Positions 12,347-20,798 are shown, counted from the stretch's first letter. The stretch is DNA of 64,000 bases from Nitrospirota bacterium (GCA_016180645.1 JACPAV010000003.1:268389-332388), one strand, 5' to 3'. The notes: generated from the sequence alone by a model not told the origin. Made by a program: numbers and translations.

Positions 12347-13042
12347 TCACGCCGCCACCTCCAGAACCGCCACTTTCACGGCAGGGCCCATCGTGGTCGA
12401 CACCGCCACGTTCCGGATGTAAATGCCTTTCACGCCGGACGGCTTTGCGCGCTGCACCGCTTCGAGGAGCGATTTGAAATTCTCCACCAATTTGTCTTTT
12501 CCGAAGGACGCCTTGCCGACCACCGCGTGCAGATTCCCCGCCTTGTCGACTTTGAACTCCACCTTGCCGGCCTTCAAATCCCGCACGGCCTTGCCCACGT
12601 CGAACGTCACCGTGCCCAGCTTGGGGTTCGGCATGAGGCCGCGAGGGCCGAGCACCTTTCCGAGTTTCCCGACTTTGGCCATGACATCGGGCGTGGCCAC
12701 GACTTTGTCGAACTCGAGCCAGCCCCCATTGATCTTTTCCACCAAATCATCGAGACCGATCACATCCGCCCCGGCCTCCTGCGCCTCCTTGGCCTTGTCG
12801 CCCGCCGCGAAGGCCAGAACGCGCACCGATCGACCCGTTCCATTCGGGAGTAGAGCGGTTCCACGCACCATCTGATCCGCGTGCCTCGGGTCCACGCCCA
12901 ATCGGAAAGCCACGTCCACGGTCTCATCGAACTTCACGAATTTCCTCTGGAGAATCATGTCGAAGGCGTCCGTCGCTTCGTAGCGCTTGTTGCGATCGAT
13001 CCCCTCCCGGGCCTTCTCGGTCCGCTTCCCGTGGTCAGCCAT
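12347..13042 (-). CDS. rplA: 50S ribosomal protein L1
   Basis: L1 forms the mobile L1 stalk that helps release deacylated tRNA. The 231 residues are full length, with the family segment [15 protein letters not shown] and a normal N-terminal [11 protein letters not shown]. Its ATG overlaps the rplK stop (TGATG), so the two are translationally coupled. In other bacteria L1 represses the rplKA mRNA. Confidence 0.97.
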   Translation of the reverse strand: MADHGKRTEKAREGIDRNKRYEATDAFDMILQRKFVKFDETVDVAFRLGVDPRHADQMVRGTALLPNGTGRSVRVLAFAAGDKAKEAQEAGADVIGLDDLVEKINGGWLEFDKVVATPDVMAKVGKLGKVLGPRGLMPNPKLGTVTFDVGKAVRDLKAGKVEFKVDKAGNLHAVVGKASFGKDKLVENFKSLLEAVQRAKPSGVKGIYIRNVAVSTTMGPAVKVAVLEVAA

Positions 13043-13473
13043 CAGTTCCCCTCCACGGTAATGCCCATGCTTCTCGCCGTGCCCGCCACGGTGCGCATGG
13101 CGGACTCCACGCTGTCCGTGTTGAGGTCGGGCAGCTTCTTCTGCGCGATTTCCTTCACCTGGGCCATCGTAACCGTTCCCACTTTTTCGCGGCCCGGCTG
13201 GGCGGTTCCCTTAATAATGTTGGCAGCCTTCTTGAGAAGCTCCGAAACCGGCGGGACTTTCACAACGTAGGTGAAGCTGCGGTCCGAGTAGACCGTCACC
13301 TCCACCGGAAGAATCGTTCCCGACTCTTTCTGGGTCTTCGAGTTGAAGTCCTTCACGAACTCGCCGATGTTGACGCCGTGCTGGCCGAGGGCCGGACCGA
13401 CCGGTGGGGACGGGCTCGCCTGGCCGCCCGGGATCATCAGCTTGATTTTGCGCATCTCCTTCTTGGGAGCCAT
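13042..13473 (-). CDS. rplK: 50S ribosomal protein L11
   Basis: L11 belongs to the GTPase-associated centre (thiostrepton-binding region), 143 residues. The N-terminal [20 protein letters not shown] motif is diagnostic. Its ATG overlaps the nusG stop and its stop overlaps the rplA start, so nusG-rplK-rplA form one coupled unit. Confidence 0.97.
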   Translation of the reverse strand: MAPKKEMRKIKLMIPGGQASPSPPVGPALGQHGVNIGEFVKDFNSKTQKESGTILPVEVTVYSDRSFTYVVKVPPVSELLKKAANIIKGTAQPGREKVGTVTMAQVKEIAQKKLPDLNTDSVESAMRTVAGTARSMGITVEGN

Positions 13474-14033
13474 CAGTCTCTCTCCACTTGGTCAATGTCC
13501 AGCTCGACCGGCGTGGGCCGGCCGAAAATGCTGAACGTCACTTTCACCGTCTTGTGGTCCACGTTGAGCTCGTCCACGATTCCCGAGAAACCGACGAACG
13601 GTCCGGCCGTGACGCGGACGTGATCGCCCTTCTCCAGCGTGGTGCCCGGCTTCATCTTCAGCGTGCCGTCTTCGATCTGTTTCGACAGATCCTCCACCTC
13701 GGAGTCCGGGATGATGGCCGGCGTCTTGTTCCCACCGACAAATCCCGTGACGCGCGGGGTGTTCCGCACCAGGTGCCAGGTCTTCTCGTTCAGGTCCATC
13801 TTCACGAGGATGTAGCCCGAAAAAACCGGCCGCTTGACCGTCTTGGGCTTGTTCCTCTTGGTTTCCGTGACTTCCTGTGAGGGGATCAGGATATTGTCGA
13901 AATACTCCTGGAGGCCACTCGCCTTCACCCGGTCCTCGAGACAGGACTTGGCCACGTTTTCATAGCCCGAGAGGGTGTGAACGAGATACCACTTCTTGTT
14001 CACAACCGCCTTGGTCACTTCCGCCTCACTCAA
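13473..14033 (-). CDS. nusG: Transcription antitermination factor NusG
   Basis: NusG binds RNA polymerase and links it to Rho or to the ribosome. The 186 residues contain the NGN domain ([13 protein letters not shown]) and a C-terminal KOW motif ([19 protein letters not shown]). The start is TTG with AGGTGG 5 nt upstream, and it overlaps the end of secE by 8 nt. An internal start is unlikely because the NGN domain begins about 13 residues in. Confidence 0.96.
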   Translation of the reverse strand: MSEAEVTKAVVNKKWYLVHTLSGYENVAKSCLEDRVKASGLQEYFDNILIPSQEVTETKRNKPKTVKRPVFSGYILVKMDLNEKTWHLVRNTPRVTGFVGGNKTPAIIPDSEVEDLSKQIEDGTLKMKPGTTLEKGDHVRVTAGPFVGFSGIVDELNVDHKTVKVTFSIFGRPTPVELDIDQVERD

Positions 14034-14343
14034 GGATCCACCTCATGACTCGGCTGAATACGGCATCGAGCGACGCCAGGATCACCATCACGGCGATGCA
14101 CGTCGCCACCACGACGGTTGTCGAAAGCATCACCTCTTTCCGCCCGGGCCAGGTGACGCTCTTCAGCTCGATGACGACCTCGCGGAAATACTGCGTGGAT
14201 TTTCGCACCGTCTCCATGATCCGGGCGGGGGAAAGAGACTGGGCCAGGGAGCCGATCTTGACCTTTTCAGCCAGACGCTCCCCGATGGGGGCCTTCTCTT
14301 CAACCTTGTCACCGCCTTCGTGAACAATCGTGTCCGCCATCAT
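14026..14343 (-). CDS. secE: Preprotein translocase subunit SecE
   Basis: SecE is the small clamp subunit of the SecYEG channel. I place the start at the first of two adjacent ATG codons, with AAGGA 6 nt upstream, giving 105 residues. A longer reading frame continues upstream but would run through the tRNA-Trp gene, so it is not coding. The C-terminal half has the conserved ELKSVTWPGRKEV amphipathic segment followed by one membrane helix. Position between tRNA-Trp and nusG is classical. Confidence 0.95.
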   Translation of the reverse strand: MMADTIVHEGGDKVEEKAPIGERLAEKVKIGSLAQSLSPARIMETVRKSTQYFREVVIELKSVTWPGRKEVMLSTTVVVATCIAVMVILASLDAVFSRVMRWILE

Positions 14344-14391
14344 CCTCAATCCTTGTGCTTCCCATCCACATCGACCGGTTCCAAGGTCGAG

Positions 14392-14465
14392 CAGGCCAGG
14401 AGGGATTCGAACCCCCAACCCGCGGTTTTGGAGACCGCTGCTCTGCCAGTTAGAGCTACTGGCCT
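14392..14465 (-). tRNA. tRNA-Trp (CCA)
   Basis: A cloverleaf can be drawn with acceptor arms AGGCCAG and CTGGCCT, anticodon loop CTCCAAA, T-loop TTCGAAT and discriminator G. The 3' CCA is not encoded. It lies between rpmG and secE, the usual place in this operon. Confidence 0.95.
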
Positions 14466-14516
14466 GTACGCAAGAGAATTCCATCCGCCGGTGCCAGAAC
14501 CGAGCATGAGCGCCCC

Positions 14517-14669
14517 TCAGACCTTCGTTTCCTTATGGTTGGTATGCTTCCTGCAAAACCGGCAGTACTTCTTGAACTGCAGTTTGTCCGGCGTGGTCGT
14601 CTTGTTCTTGGACGACGTATAGTTCCGGCGCTTGCAAACTTCACAGGCCAGCGACAGTAACGCGCGCAT
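14517..14669 (-). CDS. rpmG: 50S ribosomal protein L33
   Basis: This is a 50-residue zinc-binding L33. Translation of the minus strand gives two cysteine pairs, C9-x2-C12 and C36-x2-C39, the zinc-dependent (C+) form, with the family segment [11 protein letters not shown] and a Lys-rich end. The ATG is preceded by GAGGG with a 5-nt spacer. It lies between tRNA-Thr(GGT) and tRNA-Trp. In many bacteria tuf lies just upstream; here only about 57 nt separate rpmG from the tRNA. Confidence 0.95.
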   Translation of the reverse strand: MRALLSLACEVCKRRNYTSSKNKTTTPDKLQFKKYCRFCRKHTNHKETKV

Positions 14670-14725
14670 TCGATCCCTCGCGATTCAGCGGCCGTCCGCC
14701 GGTGGACCTGCCGGCAGGCCCCAAG

Positions 14726-14798
14726 AGCCCACCAGCGGGATTGAACCGCTGACCTCACCCTTACCAAGGGTGTGCTCTACCAACTGAGCTAGGTGGGC
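14726..14798 (-). tRNA. tRNA-Thr (GGT)
   Basis: Acceptor arms GCCCACC and GGTGGGC, anticodon stem CACCC/GGGTG with loop TTGGTAA, and T-loop TTCAATC are visible. Base 73 reads T and no CCA is encoded. It is the fourth tRNA of the cluster. Confidence 0.95.
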
Positions 14799-14863
14799 GA
14801 CGCTAAGAGCCGATAGCCTCTCCATTCGTCGTCCCCGGAGCAGAGCGAAGGGGGCGACCCGAA

Positions 14864-14935
14864 AGCGGGCGATGGGAGTCGAACCCACGACCCTCTGCTT
14901 GGAAGGCAGATGTTCTACCCCTGAACTACGCCCGC
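14864..14935 (-). tRNA. tRNA-Gly (TCC)
   Basis: Acceptor arms GCGGGCG and CGCCCGC, anticodon loop CTTCCAA and T-loop TTCGACT give a 72-nt tRNA. CCA is not encoded. It is the third tRNA of the cluster. Confidence 0.95.
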
Positions 14936-15039
14936 AGGATCCCAAGCGATGAGCTATGAGCAATGAGGACAAAGCGGCCCGCGCTTGAATTCCTTGGTTC
15001 GACCTCATCGCTTTGACCTCATCGCTCATGCCGGATGGG

Positions 15040-15122
15040 TGGAGAGGGAGGGATTTGAACCCCCGAAGGCGTACGCCAACAGATTTACAGTCTGTCCCCG
15101 TTGGCCGCTTGGGTACCTCTCC
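15040..15122 (-). tRNA. tRNA-Tyr (GTA)
   Basis: This is an 83-nt class II tRNA with a long variable arm, acceptor arms GGAGAGG and CCTCTCC, anticodon GTA (CTGTAAA loop) and discriminator A as expected for Tyr. CCA is not encoded. Confidence 0.95.
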
Positions 15123-15251
15123 CTCATGTCGAGCGCAAACTTTTTCGTACATCCGCTTGTATCTTTCGCTTGATTCCTGATTCGAGGCGCAGGCTCGTCT
15201 ATGACCTTCCGGCTTCCGCCGAGCCCGCTGTCCGCTTGAAAACGGCAGACG

Positions 15252-15324
15252 GGCTGGCGGAGGGATTTGAACCCCCGACCTGCTGATTACAAGTCAGCCG
15301 CTCTACCACCTGAGCTACACCAGC
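15252..15324 (-). tRNA. tRNA-Thr (TGT)
   Basis: Acceptor arms GCTGGTG and CGCCAGC, anticodon stem GCTGA/TCAGC with loop CTTGTAA, and T-loop TTCAAAT are visible. It is the first gene after the promoter. Base 73 reads C and CCA is not encoded, so a CCA-adding enzyme must mature all five tRNAs here. Confidence 0.94.
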
Positions 15325-15410
15325 AAAAAAAATCATGAACGTATCCTGTCCCGCTCTAGCTTTCATTTTGCAGAGAAGGCCCTAGCAAAGACCTTGCCGT
15401 TTTTTTGGAC

Positions 15411-15438
15411 ATTCTAGTCAGAACCGCTGTTTTGTCAA
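15411..15438 (-). promoter_or_regulatory. Sigma70-type promoter of the tRNA / ribosomal block
   Basis: On the minus strand a TTGACA -35 box (15433-15438) and a TAGAAT -10 box (15411-15416) are 16 nt apart. Transcription would begin near 15404, about 80 nt before tRNA-Thr(TGT). It is the only near-consensus promoter I found ahead of the tRNA-rpmG-secE-nusG run. Confidence 0.75.
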
Positions 15439-15498
15439 CTGACCTTGGCCGGTGGCGGCGAAGGTCATCCGGTGCGAGTCGAAGCCGAGTTGAAAGGA

Positions 15499-15517
15499 CA
15501 CCCCCCGCCGGGGGGTG
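15499..15517 (-). terminator. GC hairpin after the queD-like gene
   Basis: A perfect 8-bp stem CACCCCCC/GGGGGGTG with loop GCC starts 6 nt after the stop of the PTPS gene. On the minus strand it is followed by TCCTTTC, a weak T-stretch, so termination is plausible but the signal is not canonical. It would insulate the downstream tRNA promoter. Confidence 0.5.
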
Positions 15518-15522
15518 ATCCC

Positions 15523-15930
15523 CTACGGAGTCCCCGAATAAGTCGCGAAGGAGTTCTCGGTTTCCCAGAGGCGGACGGTGCTCACGGGGTACTGCTGAGC
15601 ACTCACGAAATCGAAAATCAGCTTGGCCAGGTTCTCGGCCGTCGGATTCACGTCCATGGTAAAGTAGGGCTCGCCAAGGGCGGACAGGCTGGACACGAGC
15701 GGATCGTCCTTACGAAGAATCATCTTGTGGTCAAGTTCTCGATCGATCCATTCCTGAACCACCCGCTTGATGTCGCCGAAATCCACCACCATCCCCCGTT
15801 TATCCAGCTTGTCCGATGTCAGTTCGATTTCCACCCGGCCGTTGTGACCGTGCGGGTGCTTGCACTTCCCTTCATAATTCAAAAGACGGTGCCCGTAGCA
15901 GAAGTTGAGAATGCGGGTAACTCGAAACAT
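15523..15930 (-). CDS. queD: 6-pyruvoyl-tetrahydropterin synthase / QueD family
   Basis: This is a zinc enzyme of the PTPS fold. QueD members turn 7,8-dihydroneopterin triphosphate into 6-carboxy-tetrahydropterin for queuosine. The start I use (MFRVTR) has GGAGG 8 nt upstream and gives 135 residues; a longer frame overlaps the preceding gene. His14, His27 and His29 (CYGHRLL, HPHGHNG) fit the zinc ligands and Cys23 the catalytic Cys. The late TENSFATY segment is conserved. It starts 1 nt after the methyltransferase stop, in an operon with queC. True 6-PTPS activity, feeding the neighbouring pteridine-reductase-like SDR, is the alternative. Confidence 0.85.
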   Translation of the reverse strand: MFRVTRILNFCYGHRLLNYEGKCKHPHGHNGRVEIELTSDKLDKRGMVVDFGDIKRVVQEWIDRELDHKMILRKDDPLVSSLSALGEPYFTMDVNPTAENLAKLIFDFVSAQQYPVSTVRLWETENSFATYSGTP

Positions 15931-15931
15931 T

Positions 15932-16720
15932 TCAGGTGCCTCCGTTGCGTTTTCGAAGGTGTAAAACCCGGTAGCCATTTTTGAACCTGTCGGTGTTCCC
16001 CAGCTCGACCGATCCCCATCGCCCCGACGCCCGAAGGGCGCTCATAAGTCCCGCCAAGTCGGATTCCCTCACGATCCGGAGCCGCTCCCAAGCCCGGACC
16101 TGCCGCTTCTCTCCACCGGATTCGAGCGTCCAGTCATATCGGTAGATCCTGAACCCGTCTCCCGGATGACGCTCCTCCCGAATGCGCAAACCGGCGAGCG
16201 TGGAGCCTACGCGGTATCGCGCGGTCCCGCGCGGTGGAGTGTGGGGATGGGTTGTACCCACGTGCAGGTCAAACACAAAGAATCCTCCAGGGCGCAGGAG
16301 CGATCCCACCGCCGCACAGAGGGGAAGCATGCTTCCGAACAGGAAGTCCAGGAGTGCGCTGAGACCCAACATGTATGCCCCGTCGAATCGCCGCCCATTC
16401 GAACGAAGCTCCAGCACATTCCCCAACTGAAAACGTGCTCGGCGCGCGAGACCGGACTCGCGGGCCTTCCGGGTCGCCAGGTCCACCATTCGCCGCGATG
16501 CGTCGATTCCCGTGACATGGTGTCCTTTCCGGGCCAGCACCAGCGCATGCGAACCCGTTCCGCAGCACAGGTCGAGCAGGGTTGCTCCGCGGGAGGCTTG
16601 CGCGGGGCGGGCCGCTCGTTCGATGAAGCGGCATTCCGCGTCGTAATCGTGCCACGCGCTATCGGCATCATAGAGGGAGGCCAAGACTCCCTGATACTTA
16701 GCCGGCAAATCCACCGCCAT
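15932..16720 (-). CDS. SAM-dependent methyltransferase (class I)
   Basis: This is a 262-residue class I methyltransferase of unknown substrate. Motif I is clear (LLDLCCGTGSHALVLA), followed by an acidic motif II (VTGIDAS) and a LLRPGGFFVFDLH segment typical of small-molecule methyltransferases. The ATG overlaps the stop of the preceding SDR gene (TGATG), so a longer upstream reading frame is ignored. Lying between a pteridine-reductase-like SDR and a PTPS, it may act on a pterin or deazapurine, but that is inference from position only. Confidence 0.85.
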   Translation of the reverse strand: MAVDLPAKYQGVLASLYDADSAWHDYDAECRFIERAARPAQASRGATLLDLCCGTGSHALVLARKGHHVTGIDASRRMVDLATRKARESGLARRARFQLGNVLELRSNGRRFDGAYMLGLSALLDFLFGSMLPLCAAVGSLLRPGGFFVFDLHVGTTHPHTPPRGTARYRVGSTLAGLRIREERHPGDGFRIYRYDWTLESGGEKRQVRAWERLRIVRESDLAGLMSALRASGRWGSVELGNTDRFKNGYRVLHLRKRNGGT

Positions 16721-17454
16721 CAAGCCAGATGCCGGCCGCCATCGACGGGGATGACGGCCCCGGTGATGAAGTCCGACCCTTCTACAAGGAAGACGACCGT
16801 TCGCGCGATGTCTTCCGGCGACCCGATGCGCTTCAATGGCGTTGCGCGGATGATGGAACGTCGGATCTTGATTCCCCATTCATCAGGTAGGAGAACCGCA
16901 CCCGGGGCCACCGCATTCACTTGAATCTCAGGCGCCAGCTCCACGGCGAGGGCCCGCGTCAATCCCACCAGCGCCGCCTTCGAGGCGAAATAGGCGGTGT
17001 AGTTCCGGTAGGGCCGTGTCACATCGGAGTCGATAATGTTGATGATCTTGCCGCCGCGCCGTTGTTTCATCCCCTTTGCCGCTTGTTGGGACAGAAAAAA
17101 AGCGCCCCGCGCATTGACGTTCATGTGCTTCTCCCAATCCGCCTCCGTCGTGTTCTCCCAGGGCCGGGGCTCATAGACCGAAGCGCAATGGATGAGGACA
17201 GATAGTCCACCCAGCTCCCGCTCGGCTTGTTGCACCACCGCGCGCGCGCCGTCGATTCGAGCCAGATCGCCCCGGACGGCCGCGGACCGCGCTCCCATCG
17301 CGCGGATCTGCCGCACGGTGTCCATCGCGTCGTTCCGGGATGAGCGATAGTGCACGGCCACACTTGCGCCACGTTCTCCGAGCACGAGAGCAATCGCCCG
17401 GCCCACGCGGCGCGCCGCGCCCGTAACCAGAACGGAACGACCGCGCAAATCCAT
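16720..17454 (-). CDS. Short-chain dehydrogenase, pteridine-reductase-like
   Basis: This is a 244-residue NAD(P)-dependent SDR. The cofactor motif is TGAARRVGRAIA, in which Arg replaces the usual Gly at the sixth position. TGxxxRxG is the signature of pteridine reductases (PTR1/FolM) rather than FabG. The catalytic Tyr and Lys lie in YFASK. The start is set by the TGATG overlap with queC. The queC/PTPS context supports a reaction on a pterin substrate, for example dihydropterin reduction. FabG-like activity cannot be excluded. Confidence 0.82.
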   Translation of the reverse strand: MDLRGRSVLVTGAARRVGRAIALVLGERGASVAVHYRSSRNDAMDTVRQIRAMGARSAAVRGDLARIDGARAVVQQAERELGGLSVLIHCASVYEPRPWENTTEADWEKHMNVNARGAFFLSQQAAKGMKQRRGGKIINIIDSDVTRPYRNYTAYFASKAALVGLTRALAVELAPEIQVNAVAPGAVLLPDEWGIKIRRSIIRATPLKRIGSPEDIARTVVFLVEGSDFITGAVIPVDGGRHLA

Positions 17455-18068
17455 CAATCGCGCTCCAGTGGATCCGTCACACCGGCTCCATGGAACCCCG
17501 AATGACGCTCCCGGCAGGAGGAGCATTCCCGGCAGTGGGCGTCTCCGTCTCGAAGGCAGCTCCAGGTGAGTTCAAAGGGCACGCCCAGGTCGTTTCCCAT
17601 CCGCACGATCTGCGGTTTATCCATTGAAACGAAAGGCGTAATAATTCGGCAACGGTGGTTTCCGGAGCGAAGGGAAGCGGCCGCAATCAGGGTATTGAGG
17701 GATTCGAAGTACTCCGGACGGGCATCCGGGAAGGAATCCGCATCCGATCGGATGTGGCCGCCGTAGATCTCCGGTAAGGACCACTGCTCCGCCATCGACG
17801 CGGCGATGCCGTAGAACATCAGATTCCGGCGCGGGATGTAATTCGAGAAGGCTTCGTTCGGAGTTTCAACGAACGGGAGCGAGACGCGGTGGATCCGCTC
17901 AATGCCGGCCGATCGCGCAAGGGATTCCGCGGCCCGCCGTTCCGCGTTGAGGCGTGCCGGAAAGTCGAAATCCAGAACAACGGGCGTTCTCCCCTGCGCC
18001 TTCACCCAGGCCAGGAGAACGGCCGAATCCAAACCGCCTGAAAGCAGAACCAGGACTTCCGCGGCCAT
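17454..18068 (-). CDS. queC: 7-cyano-7-deazaguanine synthase (QueC)
   Basis: QueC is an ATP-dependent enzyme that converts 7-carboxy-7-deazaguanine to preQ0 for queuosine or 7-deazapurine DNA. The 204 residues open with the PP-loop SGGLDSAVLL and end with the zinc site C-x7-C-x2-C-x2-C (CLRDGDAHCRECSSC). The start is the ATG right before the PP-loop domain; a longer frame overlaps the divergent MFS gene. It leads the queC-SDR-methyltransferase-PTPS operon. QueE is not in the window, so the pathway is incomplete locally. Confidence 0.92.
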   Translation of the reverse strand: MAAEVLVLLSGGLDSAVLLAWVKAQGRTPVVLDFDFPARLNAERRAAESLARSAGIERIHRVSLPFVETPNEAFSNYIPRRNLMFYGIAASMAEQWSLPEIYGGHIRSDADSFPDARPEYFESLNTLIAAASLRSGNHRCRIITPFVSMDKPQIVRMGNDLGVPFELTWSCLRDGDAHCRECSSCRERHSGFHGAGVTDPLERD

Positions 18069-18171
18069 GATTCGCCGAAGGTACCAGACTTGCAGCGCGC
18101 GGACAACGCGGCGCCAAGGTCGGGCCGTCCACCTTGATGATGGGATCACCGCGTGGTACGTTTCTCCGCCC

Positions 18172-19353
18172 GTGGAGATCCTCAAGGACCGCTCGTTCCA
18201 ACTGGTCACCGCGAGCAATTTTTTCTTTCATCTGACCTTCACGGCCTTTTTTCTCCTGCCTTTGTACGTTCAGTCGCTCGGCGGCGACGAGGCCGAGATC
18301 GGCATTATCATGGGATCTTTCGGGCTGACGTCCATGTTCCTGATTCCGCTCGTGGGCAATCTACTGGATCGATACGGACGGAAGCCTTTCCTGTTGCTCG
18401 GCTGCATCTTGATGGCCGTTGTTTCCCTGGCCTTCGGACTGATTCGGGACTACGACCCGTTCCTGTTTGGCGCCCTCCGAGCCTTGCAAGGGGCCAGCTT
18501 CTCCTGCGCCTTCATTGCGGCCAACGCGCTCATCGTGGATTTCGCGGAGCCCTCCGAGCGCGCCCGCGCCATTGGATATTTCGGCGTCTTTACGCTCGTC
18601 ACGCACGCGATCGGGCCCATAATCGGCGAAGTTCTCCACGGAGTGATCGGCTATCGGTACGGTTTCCTTATTTCGACGGGCTGGAGCCTCGTGGGACTCC
18701 TTTTCGTGTTTCCGCTGCGAGAACCCGACCGGCCGGCCGAGGCCCGGGGCGGCGGCCATCCGCCTCGTGAATCGATCGGAATGCGGCTCCGGACGCCCCT
18801 GGCGACCGCCCTGCTGACAGGAGCCAGCTTCGTGGCCGTCCTCATCTTCGTGCCCGTACTGATGGAGACCCGGGGGTTGCGCCCCGTGAGCACTTTCTTC
18901 ATTGGATACACGGCCGCGGCCACGGCGATGAGGCTTTTCTGCGGCGGCCTGTCGGATCGATGGGGGCGGCGTCCGACCATCTCGCTTTTTCTCACCGTGT
19001 TCTGTCTGAGCACGCTGGTGCTGACGTTTGCGCCGAAAATGGAGCGCGGACTCTGGCCGCTGATCATTTTCGTTTCCCTGGCCTTCGGCGCGAGCCACGG
19101 CATGCTCTATCCCACTCTCAGCGCTCTGGTGGTGGACATGATGCAAGAGAACCAGAAGGGCCGCGCCGTCGCCTACTACAGTGGCGCGTTCAATGTGGGC
19201 GCAACGCTGGCGGCGTTTGCCCTGGGACCCGTGCTGAAGGCCTACGGCTACACCATCATGTTTGTGTGCTCCACGGCCGCCGCCTTGCTGGCTCTTCTGG
19301 TCTTTCACATCCCGACCACCGTCCCGGGGGCGAAACGAGCCGATGGAACTTGA
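18172..19353 (+). CDS. MFS transporter
   Basis: This is a major facilitator superfamily permease of about 393 residues and about 12 membrane helices. The loop 2-3 motif A (GNLLDRYGRKP) and its repeat in the second half (GGLSDRWGRRP) are both present. I choose the GTG at 18172, since the frame upstream overlaps queC and encodes no membrane segment. No ribosome site is evident there. Substrate unknown. It diverges from queC and overlaps the next gene. Confidence 0.85.
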   Translation: MEILKDRSFQLVTASNFFFHLTFTAFFLLPLYVQSLGGDEAEIGIIMGSFGLTSMFLIPLVGNLLDRYGRKPFLLLGCILMAVVSLAFGLIRDYDPFLFGALRALQGASFSCAFIAANALIVDFAEPSERARAIGYFGVFTLVTHAIGPIIGEVLHGVIGYRYGFLISTGWSLVGLLFVFPLREPDRPAEARGGGHPPRESIGMRLRTPLATALLTGASFVAVLIFVPVLMETRGLRPVSTFFIGYTAAATAMRLFCGGLSDRWGRRPTISLFLTVFCLSTLVLTFAPKMERGLWPLIIFVSLAFGASHGMLYPTLSALVVDMMQENQKGRAVAYYSGAFNVGATLAAFALGPVLKAYGYTIMFVCSTAAALLALLVFHIPTTVPGAKRADGT

Positions 19354-19867
19354 CGGCGGAGCGCGGATCGCGCTCGCGGTGCTGGGAGTCCTCTGCGGCA
19401 TGTTCGGCGAGATCGTGTTCACGGCCGTAGCCGATTTCATCTCGCCTTCCTTCATCAAGAGTTGGAACGCCCACGCGAGGGGGTCCATCACCCAGGAAGC
19501 GCCGGCTTGGAGGGAGAAGCGGGATCGCCGGCTGACCGGCTACACCTTTCTTTGGATGATTCCCGTCTACGCGACAGGGACCCTTCTCTATGCTCCGGTG
19601 CACAACGCGATGGACTCATGGCCGACCCTGGTTCGAGTCGTTATCACGGCTTCGTATTTCTATGCTCTCGAATTCGGATTCGGCCTTCTCTTCAAAGGCC
19701 TCCTGGGCCGATGCCCGTGGGACTATTCCTACTCGCGGTGGTCATTCCTCGGCGTCATACGATGGGACTACGCCCCCTCCTGGCTGGCGCTCGCTTTTGG
19801 CATCGACCACTTCTGGCCCAAGATTCTTCAGGCCGCCCGCGTGCTCTCCCCCATCCTCTGGCCCTGA
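19343..19867 (+). CDS. Small polytopic membrane protein (CmpB-like)
   Basis: This is a 174-residue integral membrane protein with about four hydrophobic helices. The start ATG lies inside the last codons of the MFS gene, so the two are coupled. The CPWDYSYSRW motif followed by a GVIRWDYAP segment resembles the WDYS signature of the putative ABC-transporter type IV (CmpB) family. That assignment is from memory of the motif and is tentative. Function unknown. Confidence 0.7.
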   Translation: MELDGGARIALAVLGVLCGMFGEIVFTAVADFISPSFIKSWNAHARGSITQEAPAWREKRDRRLTGYTFLWMIPVYATGTLLYAPVHNAMDSWPTLVRVVITASYFYALEFGFGLLFKGLLGRCPWDYSYSRWSFLGVIRWDYAPSWLALAFGIDHFWPKILQAARVLSPILWP

Positions 19868-19959
19868 ATCGGTCGCCCGATCTCTTCGTTGACCTGACGA
19901 GTAGAGCGATATGCGTTACCTCGGCCGCCAAGCCTACGAGCCCCCCCCTTCTGATCCGG
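19868..19959. other. Convergent intergenic region
   Basis: This is the 92-nt gap between convergent genes. A short hairpin ATCGG/CCGAT (19868-19881) is present without a T-run. It marks the left border of the defence island. Confidence 0.4.
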
Positions 19960-20724
19960 TTACCTAATATGAAGCCAACCCATGTATTTTCTTAAGTGTT
20001 GCAACGCCTCCCCCAACGTTGGTGCGGGCGAATCTCCCCGGGAAAGACTAACCACGGTGGGAACGCCCATCGTGGAGAACGGCTCGTCACGTACTTCCGG
20101 AAAGGCTCTCGAGAGGTGCTTAAAAGTCGCCTTCTCCATCTGAGCCGGATATTGTTTCTTCAGTTCATCTACCATCGCGTTAATGTGGGAATAGACAATG
20201 TCGCCGTAGGCCAGCGCCTCATCACTCGTGGGAATATAGCCTTTGTGGACGACTGCATTTCGAAATTCTCGCCATGTACGCGTCTGAGCCTTCGAGGCCC
20301 CCGACAGCTCCGGCTTCACATCTTCAATCGTCGCAGCAGCCGCTCGATTCTCCATCATGTAGACAAAGAGATAGGCCCCGAATTGCCTTTCCGATTGATT
20401 GACAACCCACTTCCAAGTCTGGTCGTATGTCTCATCCACAATGTTGTTCTTGATGGAGATCACTCGCGTGTAATATTCGTAGAACCTCTCCAGCGCCGAG
20501 GCCATGCTTGTTACGGCCTCTCGGGGATAGCCGTCCAGGAGAGCCATCGCCCCGATCTCGAATAGGACCTCAAACTTCTGCTGTTGCAGAGCCGTGACAC
20601 TCCTATGGCCTCTCCCGCAGACCACAATGAACAACCCATCGTCCCTCATTTCGGCCGCCATAACCTCCGGGTCTGCTTGGAAGTTTTCACGCATGCATTG
20701 CATGCACGAGATCCGTAGTCTCAT
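19960..20724 (-). CDS. HEPN-motif protein with N-terminal Cys pair
   Basis: This is a 254-residue protein with no clear full-length family. The N-terminus carries C7-x2-C10 and later C36-G-R-G-H40, a plausible zinc knuckle. Further on is R155-N-A-V-V-H160, an Rx4H motif with Asn after Arg, the catalytic signature of HEPN ribonucleases, flanked by helical segments as in that fold. The ATG is preceded by GGAGGG. It closes the defence island, 74 nt after the PLD-helicase gene and on the same strand. A toxin or RNase effector role is inferred; a non-catalytic HEPN is possible. Confidence 0.65.
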   Translation of the reverse strand: MRLRISCMQCMRENFQADPEVMAAEMRDDGLFIVVCGRGHRSVTALQQQKFEVLFEIGAMALLDGYPREAVTSMASALERFYEYYTRVISIKNNIVDETYDQTWKWVVNQSERQFGAYLFVYMMENRAAAATIEDVKPELSGASKAQTRTWREFRNAVVHKGYIPTSDEALAYGDIVYSHINAMVDELKKQYPAQMEKATFKHLSRAFPEVRDEPFSTMGVPTVVSLSRGDSPAPTLGEALQHLRKYMGWLHIR

Positions 20725-20798
20725 CTGCCCTCCAACTCCCTATCCCCGCGATCCAATGCGAAGTTGCGGTGCCTACGGTGTGCCAAGGACCACCTCCT

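Noticed and set aside
14344-14484. N-terminal extension of secE
   Set aside because: It would translate the tRNA-Trp gene; a start with a ribosome site exists further in.
14390-15325. tRNA-associated integration site for a genomic island
   Set aside because: No integrase and no duplicated tRNA 3' end were seen; the tRNAs are part of a conserved operon.
18000-18172. preQ1 riboswitch upstream of queC
   Set aside because: No convincing aptamer pattern in the short queC leader; the region overlaps the divergent MFS start.
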